In this document: one piece after another, positions 32,692-40,010 of the stretch
How positions within the stretch are numbered: position 1 is the first letter of the stretch
Layout: every line of letters begins with the position of its first letter
Source: Thermogemmatispora aurantia
Lineage (GTDB): Bacteria > Chloroflexota > Ktedonobacteria > Ktedonobacterales > Ktedonobacteraceae
Length of the DNA stretch: 46,271 nucleotides
Direction: 5' to 3'
Assembly (NCBI RefSeq): GCF_008974285.1
Contig: NZ_BKZV01000011.1
Span: forward strand, 1-46,271
Program-made: the position numbers and the translations under genes
The notes under the pieces: generated by a model
The model's database searches: none
Told to the model about the DNA's origin: nothing
What the model saw: the letters and a program-made list of their open reading frames with translations, nothing else

Positions 32692-34188
32692 ATGACGCTG
32701 GCCGAAAGCAATGTCGCTGTCTTACCGGAAGTCCAGACCTTCATTGGAAGTGGGCCGAAGAAGCTCTTTATTGGGGGGAGATGGGAGGAGGCCGCTTCGG
32801 GCAAGACCTTTCCCGTCTACAATCCGGCCACTGGCGAAGTGTTGGCGCAGGTTGCCGAGGGAGACAAAGAGGACATTGAGCGGGCGGTGCAGGCGGCGCG
32901 GCGCAGCTTCGAGAGCGGTCCCTGGCGCAAGATGAAGCCCTCTGAGCGTGGGCGCCTGATCTGGAAGCTGGCCGACCTCATTGAGCAGCATAGCGAGGAG
33001 TTTGCTCAGCTTGAATCGTTGGACAACGGCAAGCCTCTGCGCATTGCGCGCATCGGCGATGTGGCGCTGACCGTCGACATGTTCCGCTATATGGCGGGCT
33101 GGGCGACCAAGATCGAAGGCCATACCATTCCGATCTCCACGCCGGGCGACTATTTCGCCTATACCTTGCGCGAGCCGATAGGCGTTGTTGGGCAGATTAT
33201 CCCCTGGAATTTCCCCCTTTTGATGGCGGCCTGGAAGCTGGCCCCGGCTCTGGCTGCTGGCTGTACCATTGTCCTCAAGCCGGCTGAGCAAACCCCGCTT
33301 TCGGCCCTGCGCCTGGGCGAGCTGATCCAGGAGGCGGGTTTCCCCGATGGGGTCGTCAACATCGTGCCCGGTTTTGGCGAGACCGCGGGCGCGGCCCTGG
33401 CGGCCCATCCCGACGTCGATAAGATCGCCTTCACTGGTTCGACGGAGGTTGGCAAGCTTATCGTCCACGCTGCTGCGGGCAATCTCAAAAAGGTGACGCT
33501 GGAGTTGGGCGGCAAATCGCCGAATATCGTGCTCAAGGATAGCGACCTTGACCGTGCTATCAAGGGGGCGGCCCATGCCATCTTTTTCAACCACGGGCAG
33601 TGTTGCTGCGCCGGGTCGCGCCTCTATGTCGAGCAGGCGGTCTTTGATCGCGTTGTCGAGGGCGTGGCCGAAGAGGCCAAGAAGATTCGCCTGGGGCCAG
33701 GTTTTGATCCGGCGACGCAGATGGGGCCGCTGGTTTCTGAGGAGCAGCTGCAGCGTGTCTCCGGCTACATTGAGGCCGGCCTGGCCGATGGGGCTACCCC
33801 GCTTTGTGGGGCCAGGCGTTACGGCGACCAGGGGTACTTCGTCGAGCCGACGGTCCTGGTCAATGTGCGCCAGGATATGAAGGTGGTGCAGGAGGAGATC
33901 TTTGGGCCGGTGGTCACGGCCATGCCCATCAAGGAGCTGGATGAGATCCCGCCGGTGGCTAACGATACGGTCTACGGGCTGGCGGCGGGCATCTGGACGC
34001 GCGATATCAGTAAGGCTCATCGCCTGGCGCAGCAGCTGCGAGCCGGTACGGTTTATGTCAACTGCTATAATGTCTTTGATGCCGCATTGCCCTTCGGTGG
34101 TTACAAGCAATCCGGGTGGGGGCGCGAGATGGGCCACGAGGTCCTGGAGAACTATACCGAGCTGAAATCGGTCTGTATTGGACTCTGA
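32692..34188 (+). CDS. NAD(P)-dependent aldehyde dehydrogenase
   Basis: This 498-residue enzyme oxidises aldehydes to acids. Catalytic Glu is E271 in VTLELGGKSPN; catalytic Cys is within GQCCCAGSR (most likely C305). The Rossmann turn FTGSTEVGKL and IIPWNFPLLMAAWKLAPAL are standard. It is closest in pattern to ALDH2/betaine-aldehyde-type enzymes; the true substrate is unknown. ATG 32692 follows AAGGAG at 7 nt. It has its own regulated promoter. Gamma-glutamyl-aminoaldehyde is one possible substrate given the GS-like ligase 5 kb upstream. Confidence 0.92.
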   Translation: MTLAESNVAVLPEVQTFIGSGPKKLFIGGRWEEAASGKTFPVYNPATGEVLAQVAEGDKEDIERAVQAARRSFESGPWRKMKPSERGRLIWKLADLIEQHSEEFAQLESLDNGKPLRIARIGDVALTVDMFRYMAGWATKIEGHTIPISTPGDYFAYTLREPIGVVGQIIPWNFPLLMAAWKLAPALAAGCTIVLKPAEQTPLSALRLGELIQEAGFPDGVVNIVPGFGETAGAALAAHPDVDKIAFTGSTEVGKLIVHAAAGNLKKVTLELGGKSPNIVLKDSDLDRAIKGAAHAIFFNHGQCCCAGSRLYVEQAVFDRVVEGVAEEAKKIRLGPGFDPATQMGPLVSEEQLQRVSGYIEAGLADGATPLCGARRYGDQGYFVEPTVLVNVRQDMKVVQEEIFGPVVTAMPIKELDEIPPVANDTVYGLAAGIWTRDISKAHRLAQQLRAGTVYVNCYNVFDAALPFGGYKQSGWGREMGHEVLENYTELKSVCIGL

Positions 34189-34242
34189 AGCCTCGGGCGC
34201 ACTGGCGCCGTATTGTGTAGTGTAAGCGCAACGTAACGACGA

Positions 34243-34360
34243 GCGAGCATGGCGGAACTCCTCGTGAGCAAGGAGGCGCTGCCATGCTCGCGGTTTGTAT
34301 GAGCCACGGAACGGGCAGGCAACACGTTGGAGCGTGCTCGCCGCCCGGCTGAACCGGGCG
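34243..34360 (+). promoter_or_regulatory. Structured leader of the molbindin gene
   Basis: Two strong stem-loops lie between the dehydrogenase stop and the mop gene. GCGAGCATGGC/GCCATGCTCGC (34243-34253 and 34281-34291) is a perfect 11-bp stem with an inner CTCCT/AGGAG stem. CGCCCGG-CTGAA-CCGGGCG (34342-34360) is a perfect 7-bp stem that ends just before AGGGGG, the ribosome site. The first may also be the terminator of the dehydrogenase gene. A molybdenum-cofactor riboswitch is possible, but I could not match its consensus. Confidence 0.5.
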
Positions 34361-34378
34361 AAAGGGGGACGATGCATC

Positions 34379-34597
34379 ATGGCTCTGCAGTTTAGTGCAC
34401 GCAATCGTTTGCAGGCCACGGTCAAGGCCGTCAAGCTAGGCGATGTGATGGCTGAAGTGACGGTCGCTCTGCCTGATGGTCAGGAGCTGGTTGCAGCTAT
34501 CACGCGCACCTCAGCGGAGACGCTGCAGCTGCAGCCAGGTGATCAGGTGGTGGCGATCATCAAGTCGACCGAGGTCATGGTCGGCAAGGATGTCTGA
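34379..34597 (+). CDS. Molbindin-type (Mop/TOBE) molybdate-binding protein
   Basis: This 72-residue protein is one Mop domain: SARNRLQATVKAVKLGDVMA, EVTVALPDGQELVAAITRTS, LQPGDQVVAIIKSTEVMVGK. Molbindins form hexamers that store or buffer molybdate or tungstate in the cytoplasm. ATG 34379 follows AGGGGG at 10 nt. No molybdate transporter or cofactor gene is in the window, so it stands alone. A perfect 7-bp hairpin follows the stop. Confidence 0.9.
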   Translation: MALQFSARNRLQATVKAVKLGDVMAEVTVALPDGQELVAAITRTSAETLQLQPGDQVVAIIKSTEVMVGKDV

Positions 34598-34603
34598 AGA
34601 GCA

Positions 34604-34624
34604 AGAGGCTTGCAGAGAGCCTCT
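34604..34624 (+). terminator. Terminator hairpin after mop
   Basis: AGAGGCT-TGCAGAG-AGCCTCT, perfect 7-bp arms, 6 nt after the stop. There is no U-tract. The rest of the gap to 34768 is GC-rich without a gene. Confidence 0.6.
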
Positions 34625-34768
34625 GCTGGTCGAGCGAGTGGTCAGAGCAGGGACGGCGTGGTCGGGCGCCAACAAGACCAGCTTGCCGACAAGCCCGCTC
34701 GGCCCGCTCGCGGGTGCGCCTCATCGTGCAGGGGTGCTGCTCGCGGGCGGGCGCTGGCCCGGTAGGGC

Positions 34769-34798
34769 TTGATTGTTGACCCCTGGGGCTGCTATCAT
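34769..34798 (+). promoter_or_regulatory. Promoter of the amidohydrolase gene
   Basis: -35 TTGATT, 18-nt spacer, -10 TATCAT, giving a start about 38 nt before the ATG. Confidence 0.5.
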
Positions 34799-34828
34799 GA
34801 GCGGGACGACCTCAGTTCATATGATAGC
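34791..34828. promoter_or_regulatory. Inverted repeat over the amidohydrolase -10
   Basis: GCTATCAT (34791) and ATGATAGC (34821) are perfect 8-bp arms, 22 nt apart. The left arm contains the -10 and the right arm ends 14 nt before the ATG. It may be an operator pair or an mRNA hairpin near the ribosome site (GCGAGGG). Confidence 0.45.
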
Positions 34829-34842
34829 GCGCGAGGGTTACC

Positions 34843-35982
34843 ATGCTCGATCTCAGCGATATACCGCTCGTTGATAATCACTGCCATCCGGTCTTGCTCG
34901 ATCAGCAAATGGATCTGGTACGTTTCCGCAGCTATTTTACTGAAGCCGCTGATCCCAGCTTTGCCCAGCGTCATGTAGGCGAGTCGGTCTACTACCTCTG
35001 GCTGGTGCGCCAGGCGACGGCCTTCTATGGCTGTTCGGCGAGCGAAGAGGAGCTGATCGCAGCTCGCAATGCTCTGGAGAGCGATGCCCTGCTAGCGCGC
35101 CTCTTGCAAGCGGCGAATTTTGCCGCCCTGGTCATCGACACGGGCTTCCCTGAAGGCCCGCATGTCTATTCCCCGGAGCGGATGGGCGCCTTGGGTCACT
35201 GTCGCGCAGCCAGGCTCTTCCGCCTGGAGCCGCTCATGCAGCGCCTCGTCATGGCCTATAGCGACTTCGATGAGATGGTTGCTCACTATGAGCAGGAGGT
35301 GAGCACCATCCGCGAGCGCGGCTACTGCGGCTTCAAAAGCATTGCGGCCTATCGCACGGGCCTCAATATTCTGGAGTGGACCAAGGATGAGGCAGTGGCA
35401 GCCTTCGCTCAGGCGCGAGCCGAGGGGTTGCGTCAGGGCACGCTGCGCATCAATCATAAGCCGTTGCTCGACTACTTGCTCCATATTGCGTTTCACTATG
35501 CCTCTCAGCAAAGACTGCCGGTGCAGTTCCATACAGGCTATGGCGATAGTGATACGAATCTCCTGCTGGGTAACCCGCTACATCTGCGCAACATTATGGA
35601 GCGCGGTGATTATCGTGGGATGGCTATTGTCTTGCTGCATGAAAGCTATCCCTATGTTCAATTAGGCGCCTATCTGGCGGCAATCTATCCCCATGTCTAT
35701 TTCGATCTTTCGTATTGTATTCCCTTTGTCGATCGGCTGGAAATGCTGGCCTTTACGCGCCAGGCCCTTGGAGTAGCCCCTGCCAGCAAACTTGTCTACA
35801 GCTCTGATGGCGTTCATCTGCCAGAAATGCACTGGGCAGCCGCCCTGCGCGGACGCGCCATTCTGGCCCAGGTTCTCCAGGAGATGATCGATGCGGAAGA
35901 GCTAGACTACGAGCAGGCCCGGCATATGGCCCAGCTCATTCTGCACGATAATGCCTGGCGGCTCTATGGCCTCAGCGACTGA
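34843..35982 (+). CDS. Amidohydrolase-2 family protein (FluG N-domain-like)
   Basis: This 379-residue TIM-barrel metal hydrolase starts with the metal motif VDNHCHPVLLD. RLPVQFHTGYGDSD and VYSSDGVHLPEM supply further His/Asp ligands. The layout resembles the N-terminal amidohydrolase domain of fungal FluG, which is fused there to a glutamine synthetase domain. Here a GS-like gene lies 7 kb upstream, so a linked gamma-glutamyl amide pathway is possible but unproved. ATG 34843 follows GCGAGGG at about 8 nt. The NUDIX gene follows after 77 nt on the same strand. Confidence 0.82.
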   Translation: MLDLSDIPLVDNHCHPVLLDQQMDLVRFRSYFTEAADPSFAQRHVGESVYYLWLVRQATAFYGCSASEEELIAARNALESDALLARLLQAANFAALVIDTGFPEGPHVYSPERMGALGHCRAARLFRLEPLMQRLVMAYSDFDEMVAHYEQEVSTIRERGYCGFKSIAAYRTGLNILEWTKDEAVAAFAQARAEGLRQGTLRINHKPLLDYLLHIAFHYASQQRLPVQFHTGYGDSDTNLLLGNPLHLRNIMERGDYRGMAIVLLHESYPYVQLGAYLAAIYPHVYFDLSYCIPFVDRLEMLAFTRQALGVAPASKLVYSSDGVHLPEMHWAAALRGRAILAQVLQEMIDAEELDYEQARHMAQLILHDNAWRLYGLSD

Positions 35983-36059
35983 GCCAGAGCGGAAAAGAGG
36001 CTGGAGATCGGATGATGGTATGGGCACAGGCCACGCACGCTCACTCAGGGAGGAAAGGA

Positions 36060-36536
36060 ATGCAGAACGCCGAGATCGGGGCAGAGGCGCTGGCGGGTGG
36101 CTCTGCCCGCTTCCGTGTGGGGGTCTTTGCTCTCATTTTCGATGACGAGGGACGAGTTTTGCTCGTGCATCGCAACGATATCGATTGGTGGAACCTTCCC
36201 GGGGGAGGGATGGAGCTGGGGGAGACGGTCGACGAGGCGGTACAGCGTGAGGTGCGCGAGGAGACCGGCCTTGAGGTAGTTGTCGAGCGGCTGGTGGGCG
36301 TCTACTCCAAGCCCCAGAAGCAGGAAGTGGTTTTGACCTTCCGCTGTCGCGTCGTAGGTGGCGCGCTCACTCCTACCGAAGAGGCGCGCGACTGTCGCTA
36401 TTTCCCGCCCCAGGACCTGCCGGCGAACACTCTGCCCAAACATCGGCAGCGCATCGAGGACGCGCTGCTCAACCAGGCCGAGGCCGTGCTGCGGGCCCAG
36501 CGCAGCAGCACCGCCGAGGATCAGGGATTGACCTAG
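36060..36536 (+). CDS. NUDIX hydrolase
   Basis: This 158-residue enzyme has the NUDIX box GGGMELGETVDEAVQREV followed by REETGL, with catalytic Glu and Arg in place. N-terminal RFRVGVFALIFDDEGRVLLV is the usual first strand. No zinc ribbon is present, unlike the NUDIX at 19921. ATG 36060 follows GGGAGG at 6 nt; a longer frame from 36012 lacks such a site. The substrate is unknown. Confidence 0.85.
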   Translation: MQNAEIGAEALAGGSARFRVGVFALIFDDEGRVLLVHRNDIDWWNLPGGGMELGETVDEAVQREVREETGLEVVVERLVGVYSKPQKQEVVLTFRCRVVGGALTPTEEARDCRYFPPQDLPANTLPKHRQRIEDALLNQAEAVLRAQRSSTAEDQGLT

Positions 36537-36627
36537 GGCACAAGAGCGCGGCGCGGCGGCAGCAGGGAGGGCGAGAGCCAGGGGGCAGAGGCCAGACCCT
36601 GATGAGCGAGACCGCGCGCCGGGCTGG

Positions 36628-38664
36628 CTAGCTTTCCTCCTGCAGGACCGCTACGTCATATGGGGCCAGGCGCACCTGTCCGCTGAGCGTTTCTCCCTGG
36701 GGCAGCCGTCGGAAATGGCCATCGGGCAGGGAGAGCGTGACCTCCTGCTGGTTATGGTTCAAAAGGAAGTAGATGTTGCGTGCATCTGGGGTCAGGCGGC
36801 GCGAGACCTCGACGCCGGGAGGGGCCTCCAGCAAGGGGGTCAGGCCCGCCTCCTGGCAAAGCCGGGTCAGGAGCCGTTGCCGAAAAGCCTCTTCTGGCTG
36901 AGTTGCCAGGTAGTAGGCGCGGCCCTGGCCAAAGTGGTGAACGGTCAGCGCGGGGCCGCCGGCATAGTAGTCGCTGGCGAAATGCCCGAGGGCCTGGGCG
37001 CCTTCCAGCTCCAGCACCTCGCCCCACAGACTGCAGGCGTAGCGTCCCTGCAGTGGACCCTCTTCGATGACCAGCGTGTTCCTCATCTCCGCGGTCCAGG
37101 GATCGAACTCGGCCACACGCAGGCCCAGCAAACGCCGCAGTTCAGCCGGATAGCCGCCGGTCACCACGCGGTCGTTGGCATCGACGATGCCGCTAAAGAA
37201 GGTCGTCAGCAAGATTCCGCCTTCCGCTACGAACATCTCCAGCTTCTGGGCCAGGCCTGGACGCAGCAGATAGAGCAAGGGGGCGATCAAGAGCCGGTAG
37301 CCTTGCCAGTTGCTCTCTGGTGAGACCACCGCTACGGGGATATTCGCGGCGTAGAGCGGCTGATGGTAGGCCAGGAGCAGATCCCAGTAGCGAAGGCGAT
37401 CGCTGGGGCCTGGCTGATATTCCACAGCCCACCAGTTTTCCCAGTCCATCAGCAAGGCCGCCTGAGCCGGTAGGCGGCTGCCGGCGACGATGGGGGCGAG
37501 CTGCTTGAGTTCGGCGCCGATCGCTTCGACCTCGCGGAAGATGCGTGCGCGCTCGCTGCCATCGTGGGAGACGATGGCACTGTGGAACTTCTCCGCGCCA
37601 GCGCGCGACTGGCGCCACTGGAAGTAGAGGACGCCATTGGCGCCGCGTGCCACGGCCTGCAGGCTTTGCAGGCGCAGCTCGCCAGGGCGGCGCTGGGGAT
37701 TCTGCGGGCGCCAGTTGACGGGACCAGGGGCCTGCTCCATCACCAGATGTGGCTGACCGCTCTTGAGCGAACGCATCAGGTCATGGACGAAAGCCACCTC
37801 GTTGGGTGGTGTGGTGCGTGCTGGATAGTTATCGAAGGCGATCACATCCAGGTGGGGAGCCCAGGCGAAATAGTCCAGCGGCTTAAAAGCCCCCATCAGG
37901 TTAGTTGTCACCGGTACATGGGGCGTGATCTCGCGCAGAATGCGGGCCTCGTTCAAAAAGCATTCCAGCAAGGAGGAGGATATAAAGCGCTGGTAATCCA
38001 GGCAGAGGCTGGGAGAGGGCTGAGCTGGCGTCAGGCGTGGGGGGAGGATTTCCTCCCAGTGGTAATAGCGCTGGCCCCAGAAGGTGGTCCCCCAGGCTTC
38101 ATTGAGGGCCTCCAGCGAGCCGTAGCGCTGCTGGAGCCAGGAGCGGAAAGCCTCGGCACAGTTATCGCAGTAGCAGGCCGGGACGTGGCAGCCGTATTCA
38201 TTGTTGACGTGCCAGAGGCGCAGCGCGGGATGCTTGCGGTAGCGCAGGGCCAGCTGACGGACCAGCTCAGCGGCCTCGCGGCGGTAGTTTCTGCTGTTGG
38301 GGCAGAAGTGCTGCCGTGAGCCGTGGGAGAAGCGCAGGCCCTCGCGGGTCACCGGCAGGATGTCGGGATAGTGGCGACTCATCCAGGGAGGAGGGGCGGC
38401 GGTGGCCGTGCCCAGATCGGCGGCGATGCCGTGCTCGGCCAGCAGATCCATCACGCGGTCGAGCTGCGAGAAATCGTACTGATCCAGGGCTGGCTCAAGC
38501 AAGGCCCAGGAGAAAATATTGATCGAGACCATATTAAGGCCCGCCAGCTTCATTAAGCGCATATCCTCTGGCCAGAGCGAGGCGGGCCACTGCTCGGGGT
38601 TGTAGTCGGCCCCGTAGAGCAGAGTTTCAAAGAGCGCGCTAGGACGGCTATTCTGGCGTGGCAA
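36628..38664 (-). CDS. GH42 beta-galactosidase
   Basis: This 678-residue glycoside hydrolase has LLYGADYNPEQWPASLWPED at its start, the GH42 hallmark. Acid/base Glu is E156 in WHVNNEYGCH; nucleophile Glu is E310 in LVMEQAPGPVNW. Zinc-site cysteines C121, C164, C166 and C169 match thermophilic GH42 enzymes. No signal peptide is seen, so it acts in the cytoplasm on imported galactosides, feeding GalK and GalT. The TTG start has AAGGAGG 10 nt upstream and lies 6 nt after the E1-alpha stop, so both are one operon. Confidence 0.92.
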   Translation of the reverse strand: MPRQNSRPSALFETLLYGADYNPEQWPASLWPEDMRLMKLAGLNMVSINIFSWALLEPALDQYDFSQLDRVMDLLAEHGIAADLGTATAAPPPWMSRHYPDILPVTREGLRFSHGSRQHFCPNSRNYRREAAELVRQLALRYRKHPALRLWHVNNEYGCHVPACYCDNCAEAFRSWLQQRYGSLEALNEAWGTTFWGQRYYHWEEILPPRLTPAQPSPSLCLDYQRFISSSLLECFLNEARILREITPHVPVTTNLMGAFKPLDYFAWAPHLDVIAFDNYPARTTPPNEVAFVHDLMRSLKSGQPHLVMEQAPGPVNWRPQNPQRRPGELRLQSLQAVARGANGVLYFQWRQSRAGAEKFHSAIVSHDGSERARIFREVEAIGAELKQLAPIVAGSRLPAQAALLMDWENWWAVEYQPGPSDRLRYWDLLLAYHQPLYAANIPVAVVSPESNWQGYRLLIAPLLYLLRPGLAQKLEMFVAEGGILLTTFFSGIVDANDRVVTGGYPAELRRLLGLRVAEFDPWTAEMRNTLVIEEGPLQGRYACSLWGEVLELEGAQALGHFASDYYAGGPALTVHHFGQGRAYYLATQPEEAFRQRLLTRLCQEAGLTPLLEAPPGVEVSRRLTPDARNIYFLLNHNQQEVTLSLPDGHFRRLPQGETLSGQVRLAPYDVAVLQEES

Positions 38665-38670
38665 GGCGTA

Positions 38671-39633
38671 TCATCCTCCTTCGCGGTCGCGGCGCTGGGG
38701 TGCGGGATTGGCGGGCTGGCTCTCAGCCGACTCGCTCAGGTGACTGTCGCGCAGTGCATCCTCTAGGGCCTGCTCAACCTCGGCGCGCAGGCGAGCTGTC
38801 AGCTGAGCATGCCATACCTCGTCCCAGGCTCCGCTGTTCTCTAGCAGGCGCCGGCAATGGGAAAGCGGATCACACTCGGCCTCAGCCTGCTCGGGGGAGC
38901 CGCGCGTCACCAGCATCTCCAGCAGGATCGGCCCCTGGCCGGTGCGAGCCAGCTCCAGCGCCTCGCTTGTGAAAGCGTAGACCTCGCGGATATCGCTGCC
39001 GTCGACGCAGCGATAGGTGAGGCCGGAGGGGAGGCGGGCGGGGGAGAGGCGGAAAACCTGGGCGTCGAGTGAGCAATCCTGCTCGCAGATGAAGAGGACA
39101 GGCAGGCGTTGCTGGGCGGCAAAGGTGAGTCCTTCCAGGAAATCCGGCTCGGCGGTGGCGCCGTCGCCGCAGTAGGCGATTGCCACGGCTGAGCTTTTAC
39201 GCAGCTTGCAGGCGAAGGCGATGCCTGCGGCGTGCAGAATCTGGGTCGCCACGGGGACGGGGCCGCTAATCATATTGTGTTTATGATAGCCCCAGTGCTG
39301 GATCGGGCGATGGAGGCGTTGGTCGGGGTCGGTCAGGCTGCCTGGCCAGCCCTGCAGGTAGGTGCGGAAGATCTCGTAGGGAGTCATCCCGAGAGTGAGG
39401 ACGACCCCCAGGTCGCGGTAGTAGGGCAGGGTAAAGTCGAAGCTCGGGCGAATGCAGGCGGCGCTGCCAACCTGGGCCGCCTCGTGGCCGCGACAGCTGG
39501 CCACGAAGCCAATGCGCCCACTCTGGTGGAGTTGCCAACAGTAGCCGTCAACCAGGCGCGTCAGTAACATGCGCTGATAGAGGTCGCGTAGCTGCGTCGT
39601 GGATAGTGAAGGCTGAGTAGTCGCTAGCTCCAC
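38671..39633 (-). CDS. Orphan 2-oxoacid dehydrogenase E1-alpha-like subunit
   Basis: This 320-residue thiamine-diphosphate protein resembles E1-alpha of pyruvate or branched-chain dehydrogenases: LRDLYQRMLLTRLVDGYCWQ, SCRGHEAAQVGSA, GPVPVATQILHAAGIAFA. In the ThDP motif (GDGATAEPDFLEG ... FICEQD), the Mg-binding Asn of the usual ENN is Asp. No E1-beta gene is on this strand; the next gene is GH42. GTG 39633 is the first start codon after the predicted promoter; its ribosome site (GGTGGTG) is weak. It may partner a beta subunit elsewhere, or have diverged. Confidence 0.8.
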   Translation of the reverse strand: MELATTQPSLSTTQLRDLYQRMLLTRLVDGYCWQLHQSGRIGFVASCRGHEAAQVGSAACIRPSFDFTLPYYRDLGVVLTLGMTPYEIFRTYLQGWPGSLTDPDQRLHRPIQHWGYHKHNMISGPVPVATQILHAAGIAFACKLRKSSAVAIAYCGDGATAEPDFLEGLTFAAQQRLPVLFICEQDCSLDAQVFRLSPARLPSGLTYRCVDGSDIREVYAFTSEALELARTGQGPILLEMLVTRGSPEQAEAECDPLSHCRRLLENSGAWDEVWHAQLTARLRAEVEQALEDALRDSHLSESAESQPANPAPQRRDREGG

Positions 39634-39706
39634 GTCGACACCACCAGATGCGTTTTCATACGATTCACGCCTTGATCTTCTTTTGCAGGGTCGTAGAAGG
39701 AAGCCG

Positions 39707-39724
39707 GTGCATCGCCAGATGCAC
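39707..39724 (-). promoter_or_regulatory. Hairpin at the start of the E1-alpha transcript
   Basis: GTGCATC-GCCA-GATGCAC is a perfect 7-bp stem with a 4-nt loop at the predicted transcription start. It could be an operator or a 5' mRNA hairpin. Confidence 0.45.
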
Positions 39725-39729
39725 TGCTC

Positions 39730-39759
39730 ATTATACGCCCTCGTCGCGCGGGCTAGCAA
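39730..39759 (-). promoter_or_regulatory. Promoter of the E1-alpha/GH42 operon
   Basis: On the minus strand, -35 TTGCTA, 18-nt spacer, -10 TATAAT. The leader to GTG 39633 is about 90 nt. Confidence 0.65.
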
Positions 39760-39911
39760 TAGCGCGGCCAGAGAAGGGGAGGATCAAAGGGGGCCGGGCC
39801 GGCCTGCTGAGGGCTATCAGCCGATTAGCAGACGAGCGAAGGAGAGGCTAGGCTGCTGCCTGTTTTGCCCACTCTGGCCTATTTTTCAGGTTTGGCTTGT
39901 GGCTCCAGTGG

Positions 39912-39940
39912 TTGCTTTTCGCAAAAGTCGATTCTATAAT
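39912..39940 (+). promoter_or_regulatory. Promoter of the fused E1 gene
   Basis: -35 TTGCTT, 17-nt spacer, -10 TATAAT. The start would be about 63 nt before ATG 40011. It is divergent from the E1-alpha promoter, 153 nt away. Confidence 0.7.
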
Positions 39941-40010
39941 GCCAGTGAAAAAAACCCTGGACAATGGAGCCGGGTCGAGATGTCAGCGTAGACGATTGGA
40001 GGCAGTAGCA

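Noticed and set aside
32722..34434. 570-codon minus-strand frame opposite the aldehyde dehydrogenase gene
   Set aside because: It is a shadow of a gene with complete catalytic motifs on the other strand.
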